From assembly GCF_026262505.1 (NCBI RefSeq), contig NC_067203.1, positions 14,582,392 through 14,646,391 on the forward strand: a stretch of 64,000 nucleotides of DNA, written 5' to 3'. Of the stretch, positions 48,890 through 59,207 are shown in pieces. The stretch's first letter is position 1. Each line of letters opens with the position of its first letter. A model generated the notes under the pieces. The model saw only the letters and a list, made by a program, of their open reading frames with translations. It was not told where the DNA came from and made no database searches. Source of the DNA: Trichomonas vaginalis G3. Its lineage: Eukaryota > Parabasalia > Trichomonadida > Trichomonadidae. Made by a program: the position numbers and the translations under genes.

Positions 48890-51800
48890 TTATTTTGGTT
48901 TTGCAATTGGAGCCAAAACTTGGTGTTTTGTCACCATTGCTTTTCCATTAGAATTCCTTCCGAAATATTGTTCTCCATCATCACCATACACTAGGCATCT
49001 GTCTCCAGATGGTTTCACATTCAGTTTCTGGAGTTGTTCAGCTGTTTGTCCTGGTTCAACTTTCTTTATTTGGCCGCACATCAGACATCTTACATCCGCA
49101 GATGTTTTTCCTATCTCTGTACTTTGCATGATGTTTGTTTGTATGTCTTGTTCTGTTTTAGCCAAAGCCGATTTAAGTTGTTCGTCGAATTCTTCGCGTC
49201 CAACTTTTCCAGAGACAGCTTTCTTTGTAGATTTGACTCTGTTATTGAGCTCAGCCATTGCAATTCTAAATTGTTCAAACATGTTCTTGAACTCAGCTTT
49301 ATCAGCTTTTTCTTCTTGCAATGTCTGGCATTTCTTCTCTATTTTATCGCAGTCCTTTCTCATTATGTTGATATTCGACTGCAATTGGTTAAGAGCTTTC
49401 TGTATTTCGTTGAATTTCTTCTGGTCAACTGATGAAATGACAGTTTCTTTTGCAACAACTCCTCCAATTTTTTCTCTTTGAACAGCTTGCAATTGTTGTT
49501 GTGTCTTTTGTAGCAAAGCTGCTTGTTGTTGCAATTGTAACTGTGTCTGCTGCATCTGTTCGTTGTAGCTCTGCAATTCGGCTAAGTTCTGGGCCGTCAA
49601 AGTGCTTTCCAAAGCTTTTTCTGATTTCGTTGGGAAAACTGAAGAATTTTCCGCAGAACTCTTTGAATCCAAACTTGCGAAACTCTTTGTTGATTGTATT
49701 GGATTCCTTTCTTTAGTTATTGGACTTGTTGGTTCATCAACTGTTGTTACAGCCTTCTGTTGAGTTATCAAGAAATCAGAAGGTTGAGCAGTGATTGGAG
49801 TTTGATGACTTAATTCTTGCATGTTTTGATTGATGTCTGCGATTTTAGTTGTTAAATCATCAACTCTGTCATCTGTTCTTTCAATAGATCTTGTGATATC
49901 CTTGATCTTTTCATTGATTGCTCCAATCTCATTCTGTGTATATTCAACAACTTTCTTCATATGTTTCTCAACATTTGAATTTTCTTCTCTGATGTTATCA
50001 GCCAATTTTTTGATTTCTTCCATTGCTGCTGTTGTTTCTTCTGAATGGCTTCTCAATGTATTAATAGCAGCTCTTGATCCTGTCAAGTCTTTGTTCATCT
50101 TCGTGTTCAAATCTTGCAATCTCTTGATTTCTGCTTCAAGAGATGTGAATCTTTCATTGATTTCAGCGAATGGTCTTTGTCCTTCTTCACTCGATTGATA
50201 CGTGATGTAATCAGTCAATTGAGTATTAGTGTTAGAAGCCATCTTCTCTGCACTATCAGCTACTTGTGTGACTGCTTCTATCTTCTCTTCTTCCTGTTGA
50301 ACTTTCTCTGTTAATTGGTCGAATGCCTGTGGATGAACAACTTCTTTCTTCTCCATTTGAACTAATCTCGAGTTCAAATCTGCAAGCAAAGCATTCTGTG
50401 CATTGATCTGGTCAATGACAGGCTGCATGTCAACCAAACCATCTTGAGAAACCTTCAGTTTCTGTATAGGAGGAGGCATCTTCGCTGCAGCGGAAACATC
50501 AGTCAAACGCTTATCAATTCCTTCCAATCTCTCATTAAATTGAGCGATTACGACATTGAGTTTATCATACAAAGCCTTTGATTCAGCACTTCCTTTCTGG
50601 AGCTCGTTTGAAAGTGATGTTGCTGTCTCGGATAACTGTGTATTCAGTTTCTTCGAAGTAACTTCTTGTGCTGTAGAAACTTTAGTAATTAATTGTCTCA
50701 AAATCGATTCAGTCGATTTCAAGTTCTTATTTGTTTCTTCTGTCATTGAGTGCTTTGCGTTTTCTATTTCATTGTGTGCAACATCCAAGAACTGCTCAAG
50801 TAATTCATCTGTGTTTATGTTTGATCCTGAAGGAATAGTTATTTCTGGCCTTGGAAGTGGTTTTGGAGTTTCTGGTTTAAGAATTTCTTTGATTTCATCT
50901 GGCTGGTTTTCTTCTTGTGGTGGTTGTTCTTCTGATGGTGCTGGCTGTGTTAGACGGCTTTCTTGGCGTGAGTTCTTTGCGGAAACACGTGCCAAGTCAT
51001 CAAACAACTCAACGAGATGTTCTTTTCTTTCATTGCTTGGTTTTCTGTTCAATTCTGTGTGCATGTCCAAAACAATGCCGTTCAAGTCTTGTACAACATG
51101 CTCGAGATAGTCAATACGCTGTGCAAGATCTTTGTTTGGTGTTTGCTCGAAGTTTAATGATCCAAAAGTGACTTTCGGTTCTGTCACGTTTTCTTGTTGA
51201 TTTGATGTTGATTCCGAAGTTTGTGGCCTTGCAGCTGATGATGCCGTTGAAGCTCTTGTTCCACTGTTTGGCGTTGACTGTCTGGAGATTCTTTCTGCTG
51301 CTTGTCTGGCGCTGACAACGGATTCGATCTGTCTTTCTGTCACTTTTCCTTCACTTAAATCTTTTTGTTTTTCGTTTTCTCTGTTTTTGAGTTCTACAGC
51401 GAATTCTACTTGTTTTTCTGGTTGTACCTTCGTAGCGATTGTTTCTGCGATTCGCGCTGACTCTTCTGGAGTCATGTTCAGTGCGAGCATCGCTACGACT
51501 GCTGACATTTGCTGTGGATTCATCTTCGAACATAATCTGATCACCATCGAAACTGTGTCCTCTTGATCGAACTTGTCGCTGAGGTTCTTAACAATCCTTG
51601 ATGTCTCTTCTTCAGCAATTCGCTTCGAAATGTCAGTAATGAGCTCTGTTAACTGTTGTTCTCCCATTTGACCAGATAATGCGGACAAAATTCGAGACGA
51701 GAGCTGTGTATCGACGTATGTGCAGACTTCTTCAACAATACGCTTGTTGGTACGTGGAGTAAGCCTTTGCGCCAAATTTACAAAGATATTTTCGACGTTC

Positions 51801-52621
51801 GGATCTTTGACATGCTCGCTGAGTTCTACCGCTAATCTTCCTGTTTCTGCTGGTGTCAACGTCTCAGAAGCCTTAACAAGGAAGTCGCTGGCCTCTTCTG
51901 GAGTCATTCTTTGATAATCTTCTGGAGTTGAAACACGGAGACTTGGGCGGTCTGGTAATTGATATGGTAATCTCGGTGCTTGGTTTGGTCTCATTGGTTC
52001 TTCATTCTGATTATTTGGTGTAAATTCGCGTTGTTCAACAATTTGTGTGCTTTCTTGTGGTGCTGTTTGTTGTGGTTGTTGCTGTACTGGTGCTTGTTGT
52101 GGCTGTGGAACTTCATTTACTGGTGGATTTACTAGTGGTGTTGGTTCTACACGAACAGATTCAAATGTGCTTGTAGGAATGTATCTTTGTTGGGCTGGTT
52201 GTTGTGTTTGTTGTGGTTGAGCAACAACTTGATTGATATACGTAACTTGAGGAGGTGGTGGTGGATGTGCTGTTTCTTTGAGTTGCTTGAGAATATCTTC
52301 GGCTGTAACTTTTGGCTGTGATAAACTCATATTAACACTTCCTGCAATTTCATCGATATGTTTTGTATTTTGATTGGAAAGTTCACCTAATTGTACTAAT
52401 TTTTTATCAGTTTCGTATTTGTATGAGTCTAAATCTGACTTATTGGCCTTTCTTCCGATTTCAGTACGTAGAAAATTCACTTCATTACGTAAATTAAAAA
52501 TTTCTTTGTACATATCCATCAACAAATTCTCCATTTTTGATGTATCCATCTGAACAGAGAGTGTTAATGCATCCTTGTTTTTAGCAAGGATCTCGTCGAG
52601 TGTCGGAGAAATATCCGACAT
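48890..52621 (-). CDS. Giant coiled-coil protein with QRICH2/DUF4795-like C-terminus
   Basis: About 1243 aa from MSDISPTLDEILAKN; a start seven codons upstream is possible. Residues 1-110 are helical, 110-230 are Gln/Pro-rich (PQQAPVQQQPQQTAP) and 230-400 contain repeated motifs LTPAETGRLAVEL and MNPQQMSAVVAMLALNMTPE. Residues 480-1080 are mostly long coiled coils. The end (about 1080-1200) has FNEIQKALNQLQSNINIMRK, EEKADKAEFKNMFEQFRIAM and VGREEFDEQL, then RCLMCGQ. This resembles DUF4795, found in QRICH2 and C16orf96, which end similarly in a short cysteine pair after charged helices. QRICH2 is a sperm-flagellum axoneme protein, and trichomonads are flagellates, so an axonemal or basal-body role is plausible. 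That link is inference. Confidence 0.7.
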   Translation of the reverse strand: MSDISPTLDEILAKNKDALTLSVQMDTSKMENLLMDMYKEIFNLRNEVNFLRTEIGRKANKSDLDSYKYETDKKLVQLGELSNQNTKHIDEIAGSVNMSLSQPKVTAEDILKQLKETAHPPPPPQVTYINQVVAQPQQTQQPAQQRYIPTSTFESVRVEPTPLVNPPVNEVPQPQQAPVQQQPQQTAPQESTQIVEQREFTPNNQNEEPMRPNQAPRLPYQLPDRPSLRVSTPEDYQRMTPEEASDFLVKASETLTPAETGRLAVELSEHVKDPNVENIFVNLAQRLTPRTNKRIVEEVCTYVDTQLSSRILSALSGQMGEQQLTELITDISKRIAEEETSRIVKNLSDKFDQEDTVSMVIRLCSKMNPQQMSAVVAMLALNMTPEESARIAETIATKVQPEKQVEFAVELKNRENEKQKDLSEGKVTERQIESVVSARQAAERISRQSTPNSGTRASTASSAARPQTSESTSNQQENVTEPKVTFGSLNFEQTPNKDLAQRIDYLEHVVQDLNGIVLDMHTELNRKPSNERKEHLVELFDDLARVSAKNSRQESRLTQPAPSEEQPPQEENQPDEIKEILKPETPKPLPRPEITIPSGSNINTDELLEQFLDVAHNEIENAKHSMTEETNKNLKSTESILRQLITKVSTAQEVTSKKLNTQLSETATSLSNELQKGSAESKALYDKLNVVIAQFNERLEGIDKRLTDVSAAAKMPPPIQKLKVSQDGLVDMQPVIDQINAQNALLADLNSRLVQMEKKEVVHPQAFDQLTEKVQQEEEKIEAVTQVADSAEKMASNTNTQLTDYITYQSSEEGQRPFAEINERFTSLEAEIKRLQDLNTKMNKDLTGSRAAINTLRSHSEETTAAMEEIKKLADNIREENSNVEKHMKKVVEYTQNEIGAINEKIKDITRSIERTDDRVDDLTTKIADINQNMQELSHQTPITAQPSDFLITQQKAVTTVDEPTSPITKERNPIQSTKSFASLDSKSSAENSSVFPTKSEKALESTLTAQNLAELQSYNEQMQQTQLQLQQQAALLQKTQQQLQAVQREKIGGVVAKETVISSVDQKKFNEIQKALNQLQSNINIMRKDCDKIEKKCQTLQEEKADKAEFKNMFEQFRIAMAELNNRVKSTKKAVSGKVGREEFDEQLKSALAKTEQDIQTNIMQSTEIGKTSADVRCLMCGQIKKVEPGQTAEQLQKLNVKPSGDRCLVYGDDGEQYFGRNSNGKAMVTKHQVLAPIAKPK

Positions 52622-52887
52622 CGAATTTTGAGAAACGTGCAAAAAAACCGTTTTTTGGAAAGATTTTAGTTCTTATTTTAATAAAACTATAATATTTAAA
52701 ATGCATTTCGAATGTCAATCCATTTTGCCTATCCAAATTGACTTTATTTTGATAAAGTAAAAATGAAAAATTCAAAATTGTGGCATTTCTTATATATAGA
52801 GTAAATTTCATGAATTTTATGTACTAAATTCAAGGATCATAGAAAATAATCAAGATCAATAGTAAGATAACATTTGATGTACGTTAT

Positions 52888-53856
52888 TTACTCCTTTCTT
52901 AATTTGATACATAGAAAGCATGAGTTAGAAGTAGAAATATAATAATCGTAACAGTAACAGTTTAAAAGCAAGAAAAAAAGATCAAGATATGAAAAAGTCA
53001 TTAAAACATGAAGGATCTGAATATTGAAGCATAGCCCTATATTTTGTGATATATCAAACAGCTCGATTACTGTTATTGAGGCTCGACCATATCCGAAATT
53101 ATCAGAAAAATCATTTTTAATTTCAAAACCACCATAACTTATTACATTTTGCGTATGGCCACTACCACCACCGCCTAACTGAACAACGCCACCGCCGTAC
53201 CAGCCGCCGCCAGCACCAGTCCATCCGGGCAAGCCACCACAGCCAAACGTTCCAGCACGATAGTAAACACTAGAAATGCATGTGGTAGCAGAGCTTCCAT
53301 CCTGGGTTCCAAATTGAGATGAGCAATTTATACCTTGACCAGGTTGGCCATTTATGCCGCCCCCATTGCCACCGTTGCAAATATTATCTTCCACTCTACC
53401 ACCACCCCCTGCACCTGCCATTACTATTCTTGAATATAATGAATTATTATCACTCCAATTTCCTGATTTTTCTCTAAAATCAGTGGCACCGCCCCCTGGA
53501 GCATCAAAATTATTTACTCCATATGAGCCACCATTGTAAATATTTCGATAAATTATATCCTGATCCGTATCTAAATCAGCATGCCCACCAATATGTAAGT
53601 ATATCGTCTTTAAATTCGATACTCGATAAACCCCTGCGGCATAACCGCCATACCCACCTCGAGCAGTTCGCCCTTCTCGATGATGATTTCCTCCTGAAGC
53701 TCCATAAGCTTCAAGATAGTAATATCCGGGTCCAAGTGTTATATTATATGGAGAGCAAACAGAATAGTTTTCACATGGGTAAAAAAAATCGTATTTATTT
53801 AGGGTTGAATTGAAATTCACAACGCCGTTATTTGGCGACACATGCTTTATTATCAT
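52888..53856 (-). CDS. Glycine-rich (ALK/LTK-type) protein, paralogue
   Basis: 322 aa. The N-terminal block NKYDFFYPCENYSVCSPYNI, then LGPGYYYLEAYGASGGN, leads into the glycine-rich domain (GGYGGYAAGVYRVSNLKTIY, IVMAGAGGGGRVEDNICNGG, WTGAGGGWYGGGVVQLGGGG). After GRASITVIELFD the last 65 residues are hydrophobic and irregular (FSYLDLFFLLLNCYCYDYYI), possibly a membrane anchor or an altered reading. Same family as the proteins at 43831 and the fragment at 31997. Probable surface-type protein; no signal peptide is evident at the N-terminus (MIIKHVSPNNGVVNF). Confidence 0.78.
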   Translation of the reverse strand: MIIKHVSPNNGVVNFNSTLNKYDFFYPCENYSVCSPYNITLGPGYYYLEAYGASGGNHHREGRTARGGYGGYAAGVYRVSNLKTIYLHIGGHADLDTDQDIIYRNIYNGGSYGVNNFDAPGGGATDFREKSGNWSDNNSLYSRIVMAGAGGGGRVEDNICNGGNGGGINGQPGQGINCSSQFGTQDGSSATTCISSVYYRAGTFGCGGLPGWTGAGGGWYGGGVVQLGGGGSGHTQNVISYGGFEIKNDFSDNFGYGRASITVIELFDISQNIGLCFNIQILHVLMTFSYLDLFFLLLNCYCYDYYISTSNSCFLCIKLRKE

Positions 53857-54222
53857 TCTTAATTAAAAATCCTTGATTACAAATATGTTATAGTGGCTCT
53901 GTCTTTTAAAAAGTCCCAATGGGACTCGCATATTAAAATTTAAAAATATTTCCGTAATATAACAAAAATTGAATATATTTCTATCATTACACGGAATTAT
54001 TATTAAAATATAGACATGATCAGGGATTGGAATAATGCTAATTATGGAACATGAATAGTCAATTCACATGCGTCCACTCTTAATGGTTAGAATCACGATG
54101 TTTTGAATGAATCAAAATAAGTTTTTTTTTGAATTGATGCCACTAATAATCAGTAAAATATGTAATTTTCAAAATTTTGACCCATTCAATTTTTAGCATT
54201 AAAAGTGACACATTAAAAATTT
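53857..54222. other. Intergenic, about 0.37 kb
   Basis: AT-rich spacer between divergent genes. Includes AAAAGTGACA at 54201-54210. Nothing else recognised. Confidence 0.5.
54201..54210 (+). promoter_or_regulatory. AAAAGTGACA motif before ankyrin gene 54232
   Basis: Same orientation as the gene, 21 bases before the ATG, followed by an initiator-like TCACA at 54223-54227. Confidence 0.4.
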
Positions 54223-54227
54223 TCACA
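54223..54227 (+). promoter_or_regulatory. Initiator-like TCACA for gene 54232
   Basis: Lies 4 bases before the ATG at 54232 and fits TCA(C/T)(A/T). Confidence 0.4.
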
Positions 54228-54231
54228 AAGT

Positions 54232-55116
54232 ATGTCAAGTTCTGAGGAGTCACGAAAAGAAACTGGATGTGATTTTAATGACATCAAACCAATTAAAGTA
54301 TTCGAATACCCAGATCAAGCATCAAAAATTATATGGGGCGTCGATTCCAATAATATTTTACAAACATCTTCACAAATTATCGGATTAATTGCAAATAACA
54401 AAATATCTATCCAAATGGCGCTATATTTGATTGATATTATTTCACAAATTTGTGTTAAAGAAATTAAATTACTTTCAGAAATTTATCAAAAGATATCAAA
54501 CGAATTCTCATGCATCATCCAGCCGAAAAATTTGAAACTGGCAGCATTATTATATTATAAAGGCCTCAAATTTAAAAACTTCAAACCTGATATGGAAGAA
54601 GAAGAAATTCTGAATTTATATTCAACTAAATCTCCTTTATACTATATTGCATGGGACAAAGTTGATGATCTTAAGAGTAAATTCCCAAATCTTGATATTA
54701 ATCAGAAGATTAATGATATCAAACTACTTGATTGTGCAATTAAATATGGATCAGAATTATGTTTCAATTACTTGAAAAATTTAGGAGCTCAATACACTAA
54801 ATACTCCGAAAAGTATGCTGTTCAAGGTGGAAATAAAGAGATTTTTATGCATATGATAGAAGATGGTAAATCATTTGATAACATGATTAATACAGCATTG
54901 GATTATCGAAACTATGAAATTGCTGAGTACCTTAAATCAAATTTCGGACAAACTCCTGATTCAATTGCAGAGAGTATGCATTACGGAAATTATGATATTG
55001 CATCTTATTTACTTTCTAATGGAGAAGATATCAACAAAATGTATAATCTCTTTTTCTCCATATTTAACATTTTTTATGACATTATATTTCTCTTCATATT
55101 TATCATTATTTTATGA
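54232..55116 (+). pseudogene. DUF3447-type ankyrin gene broken up by a 37-bp minisatellite
   Basis: The ATG at 54232 follows a good promoter (AAAAGTGACA and TCACA). Residues 1 to about 265 are a DUF3447-type N-terminus (SPLYYIAWDKVDDLKSKFPN, YAVQGGNKEIFMHMIEDGKS, IAESMHYGNYDIASYLLSNG) ending GEDINKM. From there the frame enters the first 37-mer array (YNLFFSIFNIFYDIIFLFIF) and stops at 55116. Six more ankyrin units of the same gene lie downstream at 55200, 56121, 56746, 58150, 58554 and 58846, each separated by an array. Their repeat phase would be perfect if the arrays were absent. The array lengths are not multiples of three, so the arrays cannot be translated through. Either a dead gene or one whose product is just the N-terminal region with a hydrophobic tail. 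Confidence 0.75.
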
Positions 55117-56866
55117 AATTCTCATTCTCTTCATATTAATCATTGTTTTATATAATTCTCTTTCCTATCATGTTTAATATTATTTGATGAAATTCTCTCC
55201 ATAGTAATGAATGCCCGCTTAGTATTGTAATTAAAGTGAATTCAATAGAATTTGTTAAATTCTTAGTTGAGATTGGTGCTGATGTTAACATAGAACTTAT
55301 TATCTTTCTTTTTATATTTATCGTTGTTTGATGATATTTTCTTTCTCTTCATATTTATCATTGTTTTATAGAATTTTCTTTTTCTTCATATTTATCATTA
55401 TTTGATAGAATTCTCTTTTTCTGCATATTAATCATTGTTTTATAACATTATCTTTCTCTTCATATTTATTGTTGTTTTATGGCATTCTCTTTCTTTTCAT
55501 ATTTATCGTTGTTTGATGATATTTTCTTTCTTTTCATATTTATCGTTGTTTGATGATATTTTCTTTCTTTTCATATTTATCGTTGTTTGATGATATTTTC
55601 TTTCTTTTCACATTTATCGTTGTTTTATGAAATACTCTTTCTATTCATATTTATCGTTGTTTTATAACATTATCTTTCTCTTCATATTTATTGTTGTTTT
55701 ATGGCATTCTCTTTCTTTTCATATTTATCGTTGTTTGATGATATTTTCTTTCTTTTCATATTTATCGTTGTTTGATGATATTTTCTTTCTTTTCATATTT
55801 ATCGTTGTTTGATGATATTTTCTTTCTTTTCATATTTATCGTTGTTTGATGATATTTTCTTTCTTTTCATATTTATCGTTGTTTGATGATATTTTCTTTC
55901 TTTTCACATTTATCGTTGTTTGATGATATTTTCTTTCTATTCATATTTATCGTTGTTTTATAAAATTCTCTTTCTTTTCATATTTATCATTCTTTTATTA
56001 CATTACCTTTCTTTTTATGTTTATATTTGTTTTATGAAATTCGATTTCTTTTTATATTTATCATTGTCTTATTGGATTCTCATTCTCTTCATGTTTATCA
56101 TTGTTTAATGAAATTTTCTTGATATTAATGAATGTCCACTTAGTATTGCCATTGAAGCGGGATCATTAGAAATTACCCAATTCCTAGTTGAGCATGGTGC
56201 TGATATTAACATTAAACTTATTCTCTTAGTTTTCATTTTCATCATTATTTTATGAATTTCTTTTTCTTTTCATATTTATCATTATTTTATTGGATTCTCA
56301 TTCTCTTCATATTTTTCATTGTTTTATGAAATTTGATTTCTTTCCATATTCCACATTGTTTTATAGAATTCTATTTCGCTTCATATTAATCTTTGTTTTA
56401 TTGGATTCTCTTTCTCTTCATATTTATCGTTTTTTAATTATATTCTCTTTCTATTCATATTAATCGTTGATTTATTGGATTCTCTTTCTTTTCATATTTA
56501 TCATTATCTTATGCAATTCTCTTTCTCATCATGTAAATCATTACTTGATAGCATTCTCTATCACTTAACATTTATCATTTTTTTATAAAATCCTGCTTGT
56601 TTTCAAATTAATCATTACTTAAACAAATTCTCATTCTCTTTATATTTATATTTATGTTATGAAATTCGATTTCTTTTTATATTTATCATTGTCTTATTGG
56701 ATTCTCATTCTCTTCATGTTTATCATTGTTTAATGAAATTTTCTTGATATTAATGAATGTCCACTTAGTATTGCCATTGAAGCGGGATCATTAGAAATTA
56801 CCCAATTCCTAGTTGAGCATGGTGCTGATATTAACATTAAACTTATTCTCTTAGTTTTCATTTTCA

Positions 56867-57823
56867 GAGTAGGTGACAAAAGTGCATACTCTTAAATTAA
56901 CCTTAAATGTTGATTTTTCGATATTTTCGGTATTAACCTTATTGTAAATTTTTCCGGTGATAAATTTATCACACTGAGGTTATTTTTCCGGTGAGATTTT
57001 TAACCTTGATTTAATGAAATTAATATATATAAATTTTATTATTTTTAATTTCGAATGAGTATAATAAAATATTTTTGAACCTAATGTCCTTATTCCATCT
57101 TTGAAGGCAATATTAAATTTGGCACAAAGAAGTTTAAAGGAAGAGTAAGCAAGATTAGATAATTTGGACTTTTTTTAAAATTAATGAATAAACAGTATAT
57201 TTTTGAAGTGTAAGCTTATTTACCTGAAACTATATTACTTAATATAACATTCAAAGTATTATTGCTATTTATTGGAGAACAAATTTATGTAATTTTCACA
57301 TGAAAATTGATAAATTTGTATTTCTTATGATAATCAATTTTTGTATATTTGTAAGAGTCTCCCTGCATGATATCAAGACTTGGCTATTAGTCTTTATCCA
57401 TTTTTTGAAAATTGTATTGTAAATTGTAAGAATTTCTGAATACTACTACTATAAAATATAATTGCTTATCAATGTATATTCTCCCTGCATGATATCAAGA
57501 CTTGGCTATTAGTCTTTATCCATTTTTGAAAATTGTATTGTAAATTGTAAGAATTTCTGAATACTACTACTATAAAATATAATTGCTTATCAATGTATAT
57601 TCTCCCTGCATGATATCAAGACTTGGCTATTAGTCTTTATCCATTTTTGAAAATTGTATTGTAAATTGTAAGAATTTCTGAATACTACTACTATAAAATA
57701 TAATTGCTTATCTATGTATATTCTCCCTGCATGATATCAAGACTTGGCTATAAGTCTCTATTCATTATGAGTATGACCCCTTTTTTTACAAAATGTGCCG
57801 AATTGCAACTTTGTCCCAATCTC
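56867..57823. mobile_element. Mutator-like non-autonomous element, 957 bp, with 121-bp tandem core
   Basis: Flanked by the 10-mer TTCATTTTCA on both sides (56857-56866 and 57824-57833). The duplicated paralogous segment at 56232-56241 has a single TTCATTTTCA in unbroken sequence, an empty site that confirms both ends. The ends are imperfect inverted repeats: GAGTAGGTGACAAAAGTGCA at the left, and GAGATTGGGACAAAGTTGCA at the right in reverse. A 9-10-bp duplication fits Mutator-like elements. The right-hand half holds about 3.4 copies of a 121-bp tandem repeat. No coding capacity. Confidence 0.85.
57359..57770. repeat. 121-bp tandem repeat, about 3.4 copies
   Basis: CTCCCTGCATGATATCAAGA recurs at 57359, 57481, 57602 and 57723. 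Copies are nearly identical (one extra T in the first). The array lies inside the 957-bp inserted element. Confidence 0.92.
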
Positions 57824-59207
57824 TTCATTTTCATCATTATTTTATGAATTTCTTTTTCTTTTCATATTTATCATTATTTTATTGGATTCTCATTCTCTTC
57901 ATATTTTTCATTGTTTTATCACATTCTCATTCTCTTCATATTTATCGTTACATGAAATTCATTTTCTCTTCATATTTATCATTGTTTTATCGCATTATCT
58001 TTCTTTTAATATTTAACATTGTTTTATACAATTCTATTTCTGTTAATATTTATCATTGTTCTATAGAATTCTTTAACTTTGAATATTGATTATTGTCTTA
58101 TTGGATTCTTTTTATCTTCACATTTAACATTGTTTTATTGGGTTCTCTTGATATTAATGTAAGCCCTCTAAGTATTGCCATCAATCAGAATTCAATCAAA
58201 ATTGTCCACTTCTTAGTTGAGCATGGTGCTGATGTTAATATGAAACTTATTCTCTTAGTATTAATATTTATTATTTATCTATGGAATTTTCATTCTCTTC
58301 ATATTTATCATTGGATCATAAAATTCTTTTTCTTTTCATATATATCATTGTTTTATCCCTATCTCTTTCTCTTAATATTTATTATTGTTTTATTGGATTC
58401 TCTTCCTTTTCATATTAATCATTATTTTTATGAAATTCTCATTCTTTTCATGTTAATCATTGTTTTATGGCATTATCTTACTTTTCAGATTAATCATTGT
58501 TTTATAATGTTCTCTTTCTTATCATATATAACATTACTTGATGAAATTCTCTCGATAGTAATGAATGCCCGCTTAGTATTGCCATCAAAGCTAATTCAAT
58601 AGAAATCGTCCAATTCTTAGTTGAGCATGGTGCTGATGTTAACATGAAACTTATTCTCTTTCTTTTTATATTCATCGTTATTTTATGAAATTCTCTTTCT
58701 TTTTATATTTATCATTGTTTTATGGCATTTTCTTTCTTTTCATATTTATCATTGTTTTATAAAATTCATTTTCTTTTCATGTTTATCATTCTTTTATAAC
58801 ATTATCTTTCTTTTCATGTTTATCATTCTTTTATGAAATTCTTTCGATATTAATGATTGCCCACTTAGTATTGCAATCGAAGCGAATTCAATAGAAATTG
58901 TCCAATTCCTAGTTAATAATGGTGCCAATGTTACCATGAAACTTATTTTCTTTCTTTTCATATTTATCATTGTTTTATAAAATTCATTTTCTTTTCATTT
59001 TTATCATTCTTTTATTACATTATCTTTCTTTTCATATTTATCATTGTTTTATCTTTTCTACAAATTTCCAAACCTGTCTGCATCATTTTCTAGTGAATAT
59101 TTTTGAATAAATATTTTAAAAATAGTGTTTTGACGATATAATAAATATATCGATCGTGTTTTAAATTTTCTACAGTGCTCATGGAAAAAATAGGAAGTAA
59201 AGTTTAA

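Larger units (their letters stand above)
55041..59055 (+). repeat. 37-bp minisatellite arrays interleaved with six 99-bp ankyrin units
   Basis: The unit is about 37 bp, containing TTCATATTTATC and TTGTTTTAT then an ATTCTCTTTC-like stretch; it is T-rich on the plus strand. Arrays of 159, 822, 526, about 338 (without the insertion), 305, 193 and about 111 bp alternate with six ankyrin units: 55200-55298, 56121-56219, 56746-56844, 58150-58248, 58554-58652 and 58846-58944. Each ankyrin unit is exactly 99 bp, starts at GATATTAATG-like sequence and ends AAACTT. Five of the array lengths are close to 37n+8. Units at 56121 and 56746 are identical and sit in a duplicated segment with an offset of 625 bp. 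Short hydrophobic open frames within the arrays are by-products. Confidence 0.88.

Noticed and set aside
57359-57770. CRISPR-like array
   Set aside because: The 121-bp units are contiguous with no unique spacers; it is a plain tandem repeat in a eukaryotic transposon.
55627-58602. Hydrophobic open frames (FLFIFIVVL type) within the 37-bp arrays
   Set aside because: They are translations of a T-rich 37-mer; the unit is not a multiple of three, so the frames drift and stop. Not membrane proteins.
55299-58845. 37-mer arrays as conventional introns
   Set aside because: The borders lack GT...AG and the trichomonad branch/acceptor motif. I keep only an open question about RNA removal.
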